Below the pieces are notes generated by a model. That model was given only the letters and a program-made list of their open reading frames with translations. It was not told the origin of the DNA and did not search any database. This document shows, one piece after another, positions 24,084 to 34,743 of a DNA stretch of 64,000 nucleotides (position 1 is the stretch's first letter; the number at the start of each line of letters is the position of its first letter). The translations under genes and the position numbers were made by a program. Origin of the DNA: Moritella sp. 5 (GTDB lineage: Bacteria > Pseudomonadota > Gammaproteobacteria > Enterobacterales > Moritellaceae); the NCBI RefSeq assembly GCF_018219455.1, contig NZ_CP056122.1, forward strand, positions 4,458,065 through 4,522,064, written 5' to 3'.

Positions 24084-24109
24084 AAAAAGGAGCCCACGGC
24101 TCCTTTTTT
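24084..24109. terminator. Bidirectional terminator between barA and pdxJ
   Basis: AAGGAGCC (24087-24094), loop CAC and GGCTCCTT (24098-24105) form a perfect 8-bp stem with A-run on one side and T-run on the other. It serves convergent barA and pdxJ. Confidence 0.9.
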
Positions 24110-24132
24110 ACATACGTATACGCGGTAATAAC

Positions 24133-24870
24133 TTAGCTGTTATTACGCGCTTCTTGCATGATAATTTGCATGTCTTTTACCGCTTTACCTAAACCATCAA
24201 ATGCCGCACGTGCAATAATTGCATGGCCGATATTCAATTCATAAATTTCAGGAATAGCCGCTATAGGTTGTACGTTATGGTAATGCAACCCGTGACCCGC
24301 GTTTACTTTCAATCCTGCGTTATGCGCATAGCTCACACCAGCTGCGATCTTCTTCAATTCAGCTTGTTGCTCGCCTTCAGATTCTGCATCCGCATAAGCA
24401 CCGGTGTGCACTTCAATGTACGGCGCGCCAGTCGCAACCGCTGCATCAATTTGCTCTTTATCGGCATCGATAAATAACGATACAAGAATACCAGCTTCAC
24501 TTAAACGTTTAACCGCTTGAGTTATCTTGTCTTGTTGACCAAGTACATCCAAACCACCTTCAGTTGTTAGTTCTTCACGTTTTTCAGGAACTAAACAAAC
24601 AAACTCAGGTTTGATCTCACACGCAATATCCAGCATTTCAGCAGTCACTGCCATTTCTAGATTCATGCGGGTCTGAATGGTTTCTTTTAATACGCGAACA
24701 TCGCGATCAACAATGTGACGACGGTCTTCACGTAAATGCACCGTAATACCGTCTGCGCCATTTAATTCAGCGACAGATGCTGCATGCACAGGATCTGGGT
24801 AAGTAGTGCCTCGAGCTTGGCGTAGGGTTGCGATATGGTCAATGTTGACACCTAAAAAGATCTTATTCAC
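24133..24870 (-). CDS. pdxJ: Pyridoxine 5'-phosphate synthase
   Basis: PdxJ condenses 1-deoxyxylulose 5-phosphate with 3-amino-2-oxopropyl phosphate in vitamin B6 synthesis. It has 245 residues. [17 protein letters not shown] at the start, [27 protein letters not shown] and [16 protein letters not shown] are diagnostic. It overlaps recO by 8 nt. acpS, which usually follows pdxJ, is not here; barA converges directly. Confidence 0.96.
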   Translation of the reverse strand: MNKIFLGVNIDHIATLRQARGTTYPDPVHAASVAELNGADGITVHLREDRRHIVDRDVRVLKETIQTRMNLEMAVTAEMLDIACEIKPEFVCLVPEKREELTTEGGLDVLGQQDKITQAVKRLSEAGILVSLFIDADKEQIDAAVATGAPYIEVHTGAYADAESEGEQQAELKKIAAGVSYAHNAGLKVNAGHGLHYHNVQPIAAIPEIYELNIGHAIIARAAFDGLGKAVKDMQIIMQEARNNS

Positions 24871-25570
24871 GTTTAATTCCCTTATTAATAAATAGTTCTC
24901 TGCTTTTCAGCGGCTTATTGCCCAAATAGGGTAACAACATTTGTCGACAAAAGCGTTTTGCAGCCGCTAAATTCTCTTGGTTAAATAATCTTTGCTCAAA
25001 GGCGAGTAAATCTTTACCTAAAAATGAGCTATCCACTGCAACTTTATAAATAGATGGCACAATCCCAACATGTGGTACGTATTTATACATACGGTCAGGG
25101 TACACAGCATCCATGGTATCAGCACAATAGCTTAACGCACCAATGTTACCTAAACATTGCATTAAATTAAGTTCAAATTCACGCAATAAGGGTTCAAGGG
25201 GTTGTTGTTTGGCTAACGCTAATAATGCATTTTGGTAATGGGAGAATAGTTCGGGGTTCGCTTGTTCACTGGCCAATAAGCGATAGAGTAATTCATTAAG
25301 ATAAAAGCTAGCATAGAGATGCCGACCTGAGAGCGGTAATGAATTAGATACCGCCTCTACCTGACGCATAGATTTTAATCCACCTTTGCCGGCATAGGCG
25401 ATATTAAGTAAGGTAAACGGCTGTAAAATTGCACTTTGACTGTTCTTACGCCCTCGGCCTGCTCGTCCCACTAACGAAATTTTACCATCGTGAATGGTAA
25501 AGAAGTCGATGAGTAAACTCGACTCCTTAAAAGGTCGACGGTGCAGTACAAAAGCGTTTTGTAAGTCCAT
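24863..25570 (-). CDS. recO: DNA repair protein RecO
   Basis: RecO helps RecR load RecA onto SSB-coated DNA. The 235-residue protein starts with the OB-fold region ([20 protein letters not shown]) and has a helical C-terminal part containing [21 protein letters not shown]. It is in the rnc-era-recO-pdxJ operon, 13 nt after era. Confidence 0.93.
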   Translation of the reverse strand: MDLQNAFVLHRRPFKESSLLIDFFTIHDGKISLVGRAGRGRKNSQSAILQPFTLLNIAYAGKGGLKSMRQVEAVSNSLPLSGRHLYASFYLNELLYRLLASEQANPELFSHYQNALLALAKQQPLEPLLREFELNLMQCLGNIGALSYCADTMDAVYPDRMYKYVPHVGIVPSIYKVAVDSSFLGKDLLAFEQRLFNQENLAAAKRFCRQMLLPYLGNKPLKSRELFINKGIKRE

Positions 25571-25583
25571 GCAATAAAGCTAT

Positions 25584-26495
25584 TTACACTTCATCTCCGT
25601 AACCTAAGCTACGAAGTGCACGTTCATCATCAGCCCAACCAGATTTCACTTTCACCCAACATTCTAGGAATACTTTATTATCAAACAAAGTTTCCATATC
25701 ACGTCGAGCTTCGGTACCAATGGTTTTTAGTTTCGAGCCTTTATTACCAATAACCATGCGTTTTTGAGTATCACGCTCAACTAAAATTAACGCATTGATA
25801 TGGAATGTGCCGTTTTCACTGACTTTAAACTGCTCGATCTCAACCGTGGTTGAGTAAGGTAATTCTTGGCCAGTAAAACGCATCAATTTTTCACGAATGA
25901 TTTCAGATGCCATGAAACGTGAAGAACGATCCGTTACATAATCTTCAGGAAAGTAAAAATCACCTTCTTGTAACTGCTTCGAACAAATACCACGTAGCAT
26001 TTCTACGTTAGTCCCTTTCGTTGCAGAGATAGGGATAATTTCCGCGAAGTTAAACTTCGACGCCAATACCTGAAGGTGTGGCATTAACTCTTCTGCTTTA
26101 TCTTTAATCGCATCTGTTTTATTAATCGCCAAGTAAATTGGACATTTAATATCACGTAGCTTGTTTAATACCATGTCATCGTCTTCGGTCCAACGGGTAC
26201 CATCAACAACAAATATCACCGCATCAACATCTATATCTTTTAGTGAACTGCTAGCAGCACGGTTCATTAAACGGTTGATTGCACGTTTTTCATCAATGTG
26301 CAGACCTGGAGTATCAACATATACAGTTTGACGATTTTCTTCAGTATCAATACCTAGAATACGGTGACGAGTCGTTTGTGGTTTACGCGAGGTAATACTT
26401 ACCTTTTGTCCCAAAATGCGGTTTAGTAACGTTGATTTACCTACGTTAGGACGACCAACGATAGCAACAAAGCCGCTATAAGTCATATCACTCAT
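25584..26495 (-). CDS. era: GTPase Era
   Basis: Era is an essential GTPase in 30S subunit assembly. The 303-residue protein has G1 [10 protein letters not shown]3 DTPGLH, G4 NKTD and a C-terminal KH domain ([21 protein letters not shown] split here) that binds the 3' end of 16S rRNA. Its start overlaps the rnc stop by 4 nt. Confidence 0.97.
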   Translation of the reverse strand: MSDMTYSGFVAIVGRPNVGKSTLLNRILGQKVSITSRKPQTTRHRILGIDTEENRQTVYVDTPGLHIDEKRAINRLMNRAASSSLKDIDVDAVIFVVDGTRWTEDDDMVLNKLRDIKCPIYLAINKTDAIKDKAEELMPHLQVLASKFNFAEIIPISATKGTNVEMLRGICSKQLQEGDFYFPEDYVTDRSSRFMASEIIREKLMRFTGQELPYSTTVEIEQFKVSENGTFHINALILVERDTQKRMVIGNKGSKLKTIGTEARRDMETLFDNKVFLECWVKVKSGWADDERALRSLGYGDEV

Positions 26496-27163
26496 TGTAA
26501 TTGCTCCAATGCTTTTTGAGCTGCTTCTTGTTCTGCTTTACGACGACTAGTACCTTTACCTTCAACAGGTTGCTCTAGGCCTTCAATAACGCAATGAATA
26601 GTGAATTCTTGATTATGAGCTTCACCTTTAACTTCCACTACTTGATACAATGGAAGAGCTTGCTTACGTCCTTGCAGCCATTCTTGTAATTGTGTTTTAG
26701 CATCTTTCTGACCAATACCTGGTTTGATCATTGCTAAACGTGATGCATACCAAGCCAGTACACGTTCACGCGTTTTCTCGATATCGCTATCCAGATACAT
26801 AGCACCAATTAAGGCTTCAACTGTATCTGCAAGGATAGATTCACGACGGAACCCACCACTTTTTAATTCACCAGGGCCTAAGATTAAACATTCACTTAGT
26901 TCAAACTCACGCGCAATTTCAGCGAGCGTTAACCCTTTCACTAAGGTGGCACGCATACGGCTTAAATCACCTTCTGGCACCTCAGGAAACTGGCAAAACA
27001 ATGCATCTGAGATAATAAAGCCAAGTACCGAATCGCCTAAAAATTCAAGACGTTCATTATGTTTGTAATAAGCACTACGGTGCGTCAGCGCTTGTTGCAG
27101 TAGGCTAGCGTCTTTATACTGGTAACCTAATACAGTTTGTAATCTTTCTAATATAATTGTCAT
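26492..27163 (-). CDS. rnc: Ribonuclease III
   Basis: RNase III cuts double-stranded RNA in rRNA and mRNA processing. The 223-residue protein has the signature [17 protein letters not shown] with catalytic carboxylates, [18 protein letters not shown], and a C-terminal double-stranded RNA-binding domain ending [20 protein letters not shown]. It follows lepB by 2 nt. Confidence 0.97.
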   Translation of the reverse strand: MTIILERLQTVLGYQYKDASLLQQALTHRSAYYKHNERLEFLGDSVLGFIISDALFCQFPEVPEGDLSRMRATLVKGLTLAEIAREFELSECLILGPGELKSGGFRRESILADTVEALIGAMYLDSDIEKTRERVLAWYASRLAMIKPGIGQKDAKTQLQEWLQGRKQALPLYQVVEVKGEAHNQEFTIHCVIEGLEQPVEGKGTSRRKAEQEAAQKALEQLQ

Positions 27164-27165
27164 AA

Positions 27166-28080
27166 TTATTTTAACTTGCCAATACGACTAAAGCGTATAC
27201 CTGTTGGGATCCAACTAGGTAATAAAGAATCTGGGTCGCGTTCAAATTCGAAACTCGTCCAAATGAACACAGCCTTTCCGACTAAATTTGCTTCCGGAAC
27301 AAAACCCCAAAAACGGCTATCAGCACTATTATCACGGTTATCACCCATCATGAAGTAATGACCATCCGGTACAACCCATTCATATTGACGGGTTGGCGGA
27401 TTATCTTGCTGATAAAAATCACGCACTAAATCAGGACGGCTAGGGTTAATTAAAATGTTGTGTTTAACATCCCCAAGTTGCTCTGTGTATTGCTGTAATT
27501 CAACCATTTGATCTTTAAATTTGCCAATTTCGACTAAACTAAGATCGAGTTTTTTAAACCCTGCGCAGTTTGTTCCGCTGCATGCTTGTTGAATGAAAAC
27601 CTGCTTTCCACGATAGGCTATACGATCACCCGGCAAACCGACCACACGTTTAATGTAATCAACAGTTGGCTGTGGCGGGTATTTAAATACCGCAACATCA
27701 CCACGCTCTGGTTTACCTGTTTCGATAAGTGTAGAACGTAATACCGGATCTTTAACACCATAACTAAATTTTTCAACCAGAATAAAATCACCAACTAATA
27801 AAGTTGGCATCATAGATCCTGATGGAATTTGAAATGGTTCGTATAAAAATGAACGTAATACCATCACAGCTGCAATCACAGGGAAGATCGATTTTGCATT
27901 TTCAACAATAAACGATTCTTGCCCTAATTTTGCAATAGCTTCCGCTGGTAATTCTGCTTGAGATTGAGCAAACGCGACTTTTTCAGCGCGTGCCTTTTCC
28001 CAAATCAGTTTATCTAACGCCCAAATAATACCGCTAACGAAAGTAACCAATACCAATATTAGTGAAAAATAGGTTGCCAT
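27166..28080 (-). CDS. lepB: Signal peptidase I
   Basis: LepB cleaves signal peptides of exported proteins at the periplasmic face. The 304-residue protein has two N-terminal membrane helices, the catalytic Ser in [14 protein letters not shown], the general-base Lys in [13 protein letters not shown] and the box [17 protein letters not shown]. It follows lepA by 4 nt in the lepA-lepB-rnc-era-recO-pdxJ operon. Confidence 0.97.
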   Translation of the reverse strand: MATYFSLILVLVTFVSGIIWALDKLIWEKARAEKVAFAQSQAELPAEAIAKLGQESFIVENAKSIFPVIAAVMVLRSFLYEPFQIPSGSMMPTLLVGDFILVEKFSYGVKDPVLRSTLIETGKPERGDVAVFKYPPQPTVDYIKRVVGLPGDRIAYRGKQVFIQQACSGTNCAGFKKLDLSLVEIGKFKDQMVELQQYTEQLGDVKHNILINPSRPDLVRDFYQQDNPPTRQYEWVVPDGHYFMMGDNRDNSADSRFWGFVPEANLVGKAVFIWTSFEFERDPDSLLPSWIPTGIRFSRIGKLK

Positions 28081-28084
28081 TTAT

Positions 28085-29881
28085 CTAATCCTTTCCGATA
28101 TGCAACACAGCCAAGAAGGCTTCTTGAGGTACTTCAACATTACCTACTTGCTTCATGCGTTTCTTACCATCTTTCTGCTTCTGTAGCAGTTTTTTCTTAC
28201 GGCTAATATCACCACCATAACATTTTGCAATTACGTTTTTACGCATTTGTTTAACGGTACTACGGGCAATAACTTGTGAACCAATAACCGCCTGAATTGC
28301 AATATTAAACATTTGACGAGGAATAAGTTCCTTCATCTTTTCAACCAGTAAACGACCACGATTCATCGCGTTATCACGGTGAGTGATCATCGCTAATGCA
28401 TCAACACGGTCGGTGTTAATCAATACATCAACACGTACCATGTCAGCAGCGCTAAAGTGGATGAAAGAATAATCCAGTGACGCATAACCACGGCTTGTCG
28501 ATTTCAAACGGTCAAAAAAGTCCATCACTACTTCACCCATTGGGATCTCGTAAGTTAATGCAACTTGCTTACCGTGATAATCCATCTTCGTTTGTACACC
28601 ACGCTTAGCAATACAAAGGGTAATTACATTACCTAGGTATTCTTGTGGTACGAGGATGTTACATTCTGCAATTGGTTCGCGGATTTCTTCAATGTCATTG
28701 ATTGCTGGTAATTTAGCCGGGCTATCAACGTAAATAACTTCACCTTTTTTGGTTTCGACTTCGTAAACAACCGTTGGTGCAGTCGTAATCAATTCAAGAT
28801 CGTATTCACGTTCTAAACGTTCTTGAATGATTTCCATGTGTAATAGACCTAAGAAACCACAACGGAAACCAAAACCAAGTGCTGAAGAACTTTCTGGTTC
28901 ATAGAATAAAGACGCATCGTTAAGACTGAGTTTACCCAGTGCATCACGGAACGCTTCATAGTCGTCAGAGCTAATTGGGAACATGCCCGCATAAACCTGA
29001 GGCTTAACTTTACTGAAACCAGGTACGGGTGCATCAGCAGGGTTACGCGTATTTGTTAGCGTATCACCTACTGGAGCACCTAAAATATCTTTAATACCGC
29101 AGATAACAAAACCAACTTCACCACAGTGTAGTACACCTGTATCCGTTTGTTTTGGTGTGAAGATACCGGCTTTATCAACAAGGTGAGATTCACCCGTAGA
29201 CATAACAGTAATCTTGTCACCTTTACGTAATACACCGTTAGTAATACGTACCAAAGATACAACACCTTGGTAGTTATCAAACCATGAATCAATAATCAGC
29301 GCTTGCAGCGGTGCGTCTTCAGAACCTTCTGATGGACATGGAATTTCTCTGACAATTGTTTCAAGTACGTCTTCGATACCTAAACCAGTTTTTGCAGAGC
29401 AACGTGTCGCTTCCATTGCATCGATACCGATGATGTCTTCGATTTCTTCTGCTACGCGATCAGGATCAGCGGCAGGTAAATCGATTTTATTGAGGATTGG
29501 CACAACTTCCAGGTCCATCTCCATCGCGGTATAACAGTTTGCGAGAGTTTGTGCTTCTACGCCTTGACCAGCGTCGACAACAAGTAAAGCACCCTCACAA
29601 GCTGCTAATGAGCGAGAAACCTCATAGCTGAAGTCCACGTGCCCTGGCGTATCAATAAAGTTAAGTTGGTAAGTTTCACCATCCTTCGCTTTATAATCCA
29701 GCGTTACGCTTTGTGCTTTAATTGTAATGCCACGCTCGCGCTCAATATCCATTGAGTCAAGAACCTGTGCAGCCATTTCACGGTCAGATAAACCACCACA
29801 AAATGAGATCAAACGATCTGATAAAGTAGATTTACCGTGATCGATATGGGCAATAATTGAAAAATTACGAATGTGTTTCAT
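28085..29881 (-). CDS. lepA: Elongation factor 4 (LepA)
   Basis: LepA is a ribosome-binding translational GTPase implicated in initiation and ribosome biogenesis. The 598-residue protein has G1 [14 protein letters not shown]3 [15 protein letters not shown]4 [13 protein letters not shown]-like domains and the unique C-terminal domain ending [20 protein letters not shown]. It heads the lepB-rnc-era-recO-pdxJ operon. Confidence 0.98.
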   Translation of the reverse strand: MKHIRNFSIIAHIDHGKSTLSDRLISFCGGLSDREMAAQVLDSMDIERERGITIKAQSVTLDYKAKDGETYQLNFIDTPGHVDFSYEVSRSLAACEGALLVVDAGQGVEAQTLANCYTAMEMDLEVVPILNKIDLPAADPDRVAEEIEDIIGIDAMEATRCSAKTGLGIEDVLETIVREIPCPSEGSEDAPLQALIIDSWFDNYQGVVSLVRITNGVLRKGDKITVMSTGESHLVDKAGIFTPKQTDTGVLHCGEVGFVICGIKDILGAPVGDTLTNTRNPADAPVPGFSKVKPQVYAGMFPISSDDYEAFRDALGKLSLNDASLFYEPESSSALGFGFRCGFLGLLHMEIIQERLEREYDLELITTAPTVVYEVETKKGEVIYVDSPAKLPAINDIEEIREPIAECNILVPQEYLGNVITLCIAKRGVQTKMDYHGKQVALTYEIPMGEVVMDFFDRLKSTSRGYASLDYSFIHFSAADMVRVDVLINTDRVDALAMITHRDNAMNRGRLLVEKMKELIPRQMFNIAIQAVIGSQVIARSTVKQMRKNVIAKCYGGDISRKKKLLQKQKDGKKRMKQVGNVEVPQEAFLAVLHIGKD

Positions 29882-29972
29882 GAGTTAGATAATATCCAAT
29901 ACTTAGTAGATATGACACTTAATGAGGCAGATTTTAACGGATTTAAGGGATGACTGCTATCTTTCATTGCTT

Positions 29973-30452
29973 TTAATCAGCGCGCCATTGCCCTATCACT
30001 TCCGATTGAGCCACGATACCTAGCATTTTAGGTTTAAAATCAAAGCGTTGATCAAACATTACGCTTATTTTTCGCGTGCAACTAAAACCAATGTAACCAC
30101 CAACAAAAGCCGCGAGAATAACCAAGCCTTCACCTTCAAATTGGAAAACTTGTGATAAATACTGACCAAGACCAAGTGAGAGTAAAATTGCCGCTAATGG
30201 TAACAAGTAAACCAGCATTGCGCTGGTGACTAAATTTTTTTCACGTAAACCAATTTCGATTTTGTCACCCGTAACAACATCTGCTGTTTTAGTGACCGTA
30301 AAACGGTGAGTACGATGTGGGAATGCTTTAGCTACTGTCCCGGTACCACAGTTATCGCTCGCGTGACAATGGTTACAAGCAGATTGGCTTTCGCACTGTA
30401 CCGAAACCTGATCACCAGTAACACTTTGAACGATAGCTGTTTCAATAATCAT
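29973..30452 (-). CDS. rseC: SoxR-reducing / sigma-E regulator protein RseC
   Basis: RseC is an inner-membrane protein of the rpoE operon, with a paralogue in the SoxR-reducing Rsx system. It has 159 residues. The N-terminal cytoplasmic part carries a Cys cluster (CESQSACNHCHASDNCG) and two membrane helices follow (LVYLLPLAAILLSLGLGQYL and LVILAAFVGGYIGF). It lies after rseB with an 87-nt gap. Confidence 0.92.
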   Translation of the reverse strand: MIIETAIVQSVTGDQVSVQCESQSACNHCHASDNCGTGTVAKAFPHRTHRFTVTKTADVVTGDKIEIGLREKNLVTSAMLVYLLPLAAILLSLGLGQYLSQVFQFEGEGLVILAAFVGGYIGFSCTRKISVMFDQRFDFKPKMLGIVAQSEVIGQWRAD

Positions 30453-30539
30453 ACGGTAAATGCCTTATATAAAACAATCGTAACCGACTTAACAACACAA
30501 ACCTTTTATTGTTAAACGCGGTTACGCATGCTAGAAAAA

Positions 30540-31580
30540 TTAGTTATCAGTATTACGGACGACTGATTCAGCAATTTTCTTGGCGGTAAAGCTAGGCACT
30601 TCACCCACCACGACAATCTCAATGTCGTCTGTAATTTTAGATTGTAAACTAATTTGTCCCGATACACCTAACCCTTGACTTAAACTACCCGCTTTCGCAT
30701 TAGTATTAACATAGATAGATATATCGACTAACCCATCAGAAAACTGCATATAATCAATTGTTTGACCTATACCTGCGATCTGGTGTTTGTTACTCACAAT
30801 TTGTTTGAAACCATCAGGTATCCAAGTCGCTTTCCACTCCGATTTCGTTGGTTCAGGCATTAATGCTTGTGTTTGCATTGCTGATAATACAGGTGGTAAT
30901 TTTACCGCATTGAGCTGCTCTAACCAAGGCGTCACATCAGGGAATTGATACAGTGAAATAGCCATCACTTGGAACACAACTTCACCACTGTCTTTAATCA
31001 TGTCAACACGCAGCGGTAAATTGGTAGTTAAATCTATCCAGATTAAATAACCAAAGCGATATTTATCATTCGGCACAACACGTACAATTTGACTTAAACG
31101 CCCTGTCACACGTGATTTTCCACCAACATATATCGCTTGGTATAAGCTATCATCAAGCGTCAATTCAGTTGCCATTAAATCAAATAATAACCCCGGTATA
31201 GCGGTTGATGATAACGAATAACCTGGCTGCTCAGCTTCAAAGAAACTGGTGATATTACCGCGGCGTAAATATTCACGTGGATTACCATTTAATGACAGTA
31301 AATGTCCAACAGACACACCATCAATTAGCCCATGACTATAACGCATAGGGGTAATTCTACCACGTTCAATTTCGACATAAGACAGATCATAATTTAACTG
31401 CTTAAACGCCGTTTTCATGTTGTCTAGCAATGCGTCAGCGGATAATTTTGGTTGTCCTGAAACACTCTTATTAGCAACACTATTATCGCGTTGTTCACTG
31501 CTTGACGTTGCTTCACTCCATGCCTGCGGCGTAAAAAATGAAAACAACAATATCCACAAACCAACACTTTTCTTGAACAT
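30540..31580 (-). CDS. rseB: Periplasmic sigma-E regulator RseB
   Basis: RseB binds RseA in the periplasm and senses LPS and envelope stress, protecting RseA from DegS. The frame is open from 31640. I choose the ATG at 31580 (MFKKSVGLWILLFSFFTPQA) because it gives a normal signal peptide and starts 13 nt after the rseA stop; length 346. The MucB/RseB N-terminal domain (YDLSYVEIERGRITPMRYSH) and the C-terminal domain are present. Confidence 0.92.
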   Translation of the reverse strand: MFKKSVGLWILLFSFFTPQAWSEATSSSEQRDNSVANKSVSGQPKLSADALLDNMKTAFKQLNYDLSYVEIERGRITPMRYSHGLIDGVSVGHLLSLNGNPREYLRRGNITSFFEAEQPGYSLSSTAIPGLLFDLMATELTLDDSLYQAIYVGGKSRVTGRLSQIVRVVPNDKYRFGYLIWIDLTTNLPLRVDMIKDSGEVVFQVMAISLYQFPDVTPWLEQLNAVKLPPVLSAMQTQALMPEPTKSEWKATWIPDGFKQIVSNKHQIAGIGQTIDYMQFSDGLVDISIYVNTNAKAGSLSQGLGVSGQISLQSKITDDIEIVVVGEVPSFTAKKIAESVVRNTDN

Positions 31581-31593
31581 TACTGGCTCACTA

Positions 31594-32142
31594 TTATTGC
31601 TGGATGCGTTTTTGTAATTGATGATCAAGTACAAATGCATTAATACGACGCACTTGTTCTACCTTTTCTTCATCCGTAAATTCTGGCTGTACTTGACGCG
31701 AATCAGGTGATTCAACACTAAAACTAACTGGTGATGCAACACCGGCAAACGGCATCACATTCAGCGCTGGTTCAAGTCCTGTTATTGGAGCTTCGGTATT
31801 GCTGTATTGCACACCCGTAATCACCATTAACGCAACTGATGCCGCAATCGCAAATTGACCACCTGTTTTTAGCCAAGGCTGGATTACTTTCTGATAGAAA
31901 GAGCTGTCGTTTGCACTTTCTTTTGGCATTGTCAGTTCAGGTTCTTCGGCAATAGCAGCTGTGATGGCACGGGTAAGATCTAAATTAACCGTTGCAGGTG
32001 TTTCACCACGCATCACATCACCTATCATGTGGTAATGCTGCCAACTTGAAGATAATGCTTCATCCTTACCTAACTCATCAAGTAGTGCAGCATCGATATA
32101 TTCATTGTCTACTAAGGAGGATAAACGTTCTTTTTCTATCAT
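31594..32142 (-). CDS. rseA: Anti-sigma-E factor RseA
   Basis: RseA is a single-pass inner-membrane protein whose cytoplasmic N-terminus sequesters RpoE until regulated proteolysis. It has 182 residues. The N-terminal part (LSSLVDNEYIDAALLDELGK..SSSWQHYHMIGDVMRGE) is the RseA_N domain. A membrane segment (FAIAASVALMVITGVQYS) is followed by a periplasmic tail with conserved hydrophobic VRRINAFVLDHQLQ. It lies 42 nt after rpoE. Confidence 0.93.
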   Translation of the reverse strand: MIEKERLSSLVDNEYIDAALLDELGKDEALSSSWQHYHMIGDVMRGETPATVNLDLTRAITAAIAEEPELTMPKESANDSSFYQKVIQPWLKTGGQFAIAASVALMVITGVQYSNTEAPITGLEPALNVMPFAGVASPVSFSVESPDSRQVQPEFTDEEKVEQVRRINAFVLDHQLQKRIQQ

Positions 32143-32184
32143 AATTAATTACCTAAATTTATTCGTCCGTAATCTGTGTTTAAC

Positions 32185-32763
32185 TTACTGTTGAAGTAAG
32201 GGTTTTAATTTTACTTCAATCGCTTCACGCGCTCGAAAAATACGTGAGCGAACAGTACCCACTGGGCAGCTCATGACAATACTTATATCGTCATAACTCA
32301 TGCCTTCCATTTCACGTAATGTTATCGCTGTACGTAATTCATCAGGTAACGCGTCAATAGCAGAAAAAATTACCGCTTTCATTTCTTCCGCCAAAATAAT
32401 CCGTTCTGGTGTTGATGACTCGCGCATGCCATCATTACCTTCGTAAAACTCCGCATCTGCAGCATCAACATCATTTGCAGGTGGTCGTCTACTTTGCGCA
32501 ATTAAATAATTTTTAGCTGTGTTACTGGCAATCCGATATAGCCAAGTATAAAACGCGCTATCACCTCTAAAATTAGGCAACGCACGATACGCTTTAATAA
32601 ACACTTCCTGAGTCACATCGGCAACGTCACCACTGGCTGAAACGTAACGTGAGATCAGGTTCGCCACTTTCTGTTGGTATTTAGTCACCAATAAATTAAA
32701 TGCGGCTTTGTCACCGCCTTGAACTCGCTCGACTAATTGCAAGTCCGTCTCTTTTTCACTCAT
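32185..32763 (-). CDS. rpoE: RNA polymerase sigma-E factor
   Basis: RpoE is the ECF sigma factor for envelope stress. It has 192 residues. Region 2 contains YQQKVANLISRYV and DVTQEVFIKAYRALPNFRGDSAFYTWLYRIA (split here). Region 4 has LREMEGMSYDDISIVMSCPVGTVRSRIFRAREAI split across the helix-turn-helix. It begins the rpoE-rseA-rseB-rseC operon and has a sigma-E type promoter 58 nt upstream. Confidence 0.97.
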   Translation of the reverse strand: MSEKETDLQLVERVQGGDKAAFNLLVTKYQQKVANLISRYVSASGDVADVTQEVFIKAYRALPNFRGDSAFYTWLYRIASNTAKNYLIAQSRRPPANDVDAADAEFYEGNDGMRESSTPERIILAEEMKAVIFSAIDALPDELRTAITLREMEGMSYDDISIVMSCPVGTVRSRIFRAREAIEVKLKPLLQQ

Positions 32764-32820
32764 TAGTAACTCATAACCTCTTATTATTCTGATGACACTA
32801 GTATTACTAATGTGTATTTT

Positions 32821-32847
32821 TCAGACTGCGTTATATAAATAAAGTTC
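32821..32847 (-). promoter_or_regulatory. Sigma-E type promoter of rpoE (autoregulation)
   Basis: Reading leftward, GAACTT (32842-32847) and TCTGA (32821-32825) are separated by exactly 16 bp, matching the sigma-E consensus. A start site just downstream would leave a leader of about 50 nt. This implies positive autoregulation of rpoE, as in E. coli. Confidence 0.85.
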
Positions 32848-32962
32848 GTTTTAACGCCAAATAAAGTTCGCCATTGTGCTAATTAAATCAAAATAAGGAC
32901 AAATAAATCAAAATACCTTTTTATTGCCCGAGATTTAAAGCTTATAATGCCCTACTTAGAGT

Positions 32963-33033
32963 TATACCTAAACAACCTCAAGATGCACAACCTGCTCATC
33001 TCTGATATAGCATTTTGACGTAACTTGGGTATA
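32963..33033. repeat. 71-bp imperfect inverted-repeat element
   Basis: The 24-nt arms at 32963-32986 (beginning TATACCTAAACAACCTCAAG) and 33010-33033 (reverse strand beginning TATACCCAAGTTACGTCAAA) enclose a 23-nt loop and would fold as a long hairpin. The arm sequence recurs at 36771-36794. From memory, TATACCCAAG-type repeats are dispersed in Vibrio and related genomes. No terminal target duplication is evident. Confidence 0.7.
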
Positions 33034-33067
33034 GACATAACAGCATACTACAAATAGAGCGGAAACT

Positions 33068-34672
33068 ATGAGAACAAATGCGGAATACCAAAGCGATGTA
33101 CTGATTATCGGCAGTGGTGCCGCAGGACTCTCACTTGCCTTGAAACTCGCAGATCACGCTAAAGTGACAGTATTAAGTAAGAGTAGCTTAACCGAAGGCT
33201 CAACTCTCTACGCACAAGGTGGTATCGCCGCCGTTTTTGATGAAGCTGACAGTGTTGAAGGCCATGTATCCGATACCCTTGTGGCAGGTGCTGGTTTATG
33301 TGATGAAGATACCGTTAGCTTTACAGCAAGCAGCGCGGCCGCCAGCCTAAACTGGTTAATAGATAAAGGCGCACCATTTGATCAAGTAGCCGATGATAAT
33401 GGTGAACAACATTATCATCTCACCAAAGAAGGTGGTCATAGCCATCGCCGTATCTTGCATGCCGCAGATGCCACTGGTAAAGCGGTACAAACCACGTTAA
33501 TCGAAAATGTCAGTCAACATCCTAACATTACCTTAATGGAACGTTTTAACGCGGTTGATCTTATTTCGACTAAACAGCTTAACCAAGCGACCAACCGTAT
33601 TGTCGGTGCTTATGTGTGGAACCGAGAAGCCGAGAAAGTAGAAGTGATTAAAGCACGCTTTGTTATCTTAGCAACGGGCGGTGCAAGTAAGGTTTATCAA
33701 TATACCAGTAATCCTGATGTCTCTAGTGGTGACGGTATTGCTATGGCATGGCGCGCAGGTTGCCGTGTCGCCAATATGGAATTCAATCAATTCCATCCTA
33801 CCTGTTTATTTCACCCGGATGCAAAAAACTTCTTATTAACCGAAGCACTACGTGGGGAAGGTGCCTATTTACGTCATGCAGACGGCACCCGTTTTATGCC
33901 AAGTTTCGATGAACGTGCAGAATTGGCTCCGCGTGATATTGTTGCCCGTGCTATCGACTTTGAAATGAAACGTCTAGGTAGTGATTGTGTGTATTTAGAT
34001 ATCAGTCATAAACCTGCTGAGTTCGTTATTAGTCATTTCCCGACTATTTATGAGCGTTGCTTGAAGTTAGGTATTGATATCACGACCGACCCAATCCCAG
34101 CAGTACCCGCTGCACATTATACCTGTGGTGGTGTAATGACTGACTTAACGGGTCAAACTGATATGCGCGGTTTATACGCGATTGGCGAGGTAGCTTATAC
34201 GGGTTTACACGGTGCAAACCGTTTAGCCAGTAACTCATTATTAGAATGTATTGTGTTTGCCCACGCAGCGGCAGACGATATTTTATCAAAACTGCATAAA
34301 ACCCGTAAAGATTACCGTATTCCAGCCTGGGATGAGAGTAAAGTGACGAACTCAGATGAAGAAGTCATTATTCAACATAACTGGCACGAACTACGTCTAT
34401 TTATGTGGGATTACGTGGGGATTGTAAGAACGACAAAACGTCTAGAGCGCGCCCTGCGCCGTGTGAATCTATTGCAGCAAGAAATTGATGAGTACTACAG
34501 TAATTTCCGCGTCAGTAATAACTTATTGGAATTAAGAAACCTGGTGACAGTAGCAGACTTGATCATTCGTTGTGCGTTAGATCGCAAAGAAAGTCGCGGC
34601 TTGCACTACACGCTCGACTACCCAGAACAATTCAACGAACCACAACCAACTATATTACAGCCTAAGGTATAA
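33068..34672 (+). CDS. nadB: L-aspartate oxidase
   Basis: NadB oxidises L-aspartate to iminoaspartate, the first step of de novo NAD synthesis, using FAD. The 534-residue protein has the FAD-binding [19 protein letters not shown], the active-site stretches [12 protein letters not shown] and [16 protein letters not shown], and [26 protein letters not shown]. It is divergent from rpoE, as in E. coli, and followed by a terminator. Confidence 0.97.
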   Translation: MRTNAEYQSDVLIIGSGAAGLSLALKLADHAKVTVLSKSSLTEGSTLYAQGGIAAVFDEADSVEGHVSDTLVAGAGLCDEDTVSFTASSAAASLNWLIDKGAPFDQVADDNGEQHYHLTKEGGHSHRRILHAADATGKAVQTTLIENVSQHPNITLMERFNAVDLISTKQLNQATNRIVGAYVWNREAEKVEVIKARFVILATGGASKVYQYTSNPDVSSGDGIAMAWRAGCRVANMEFNQFHPTCLFHPDAKNFLLTEALRGEGAYLRHADGTRFMPSFDERAELAPRDIVARAIDFEMKRLGSDCVYLDISHKPAEFVISHFPTIYERCLKLGIDITTDPIPAVPAAHYTCGGVMTDLTGQTDMRGLYAIGEVAYTGLHGANRLASNSLLECIVFAHAAADDILSKLHKTRKDYRIPAWDESKVTNSDEEVIIQHNWHELRLFMWDYVGIVRTTKRLERALRRVNLLQQEIDEYYSNFRVSNNLLELRNLVTVADLIIRCALDRKESRGLHYTLDYPEQFNEPQPTILQPKV

Positions 34673-34713
34673 TCAACAATACAACTGTTTCGTCATACCG
34701 TCAGTAAACATCA

Positions 34714-34743
34714 CCAAAAAGCAGCTAACCAGCTGCTTTTTTT
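34714..34743. terminator. Bidirectional terminator after nadB
   Basis: AAAAAGCAGCT (34716-34726), loop AACC and AGCTGCTTTTT (34731-34741) form an 11-bp stem with flanking A and T runs. It overlaps the last codons of the convergent phosphatase gene. Confidence 0.88.

Larger units (their letters stand above)
32764..33067. other. Divergent rpoE/nadB intergenic region
   Basis: This 304-nt stretch has no gene. It holds the sigma-E type rpoE promoter (32821-32847), a repeated copy of its -35 block (32862-32870) and a 71-bp inverted-repeat element (32963-33033) close to nadB. Confidence 0.8.
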
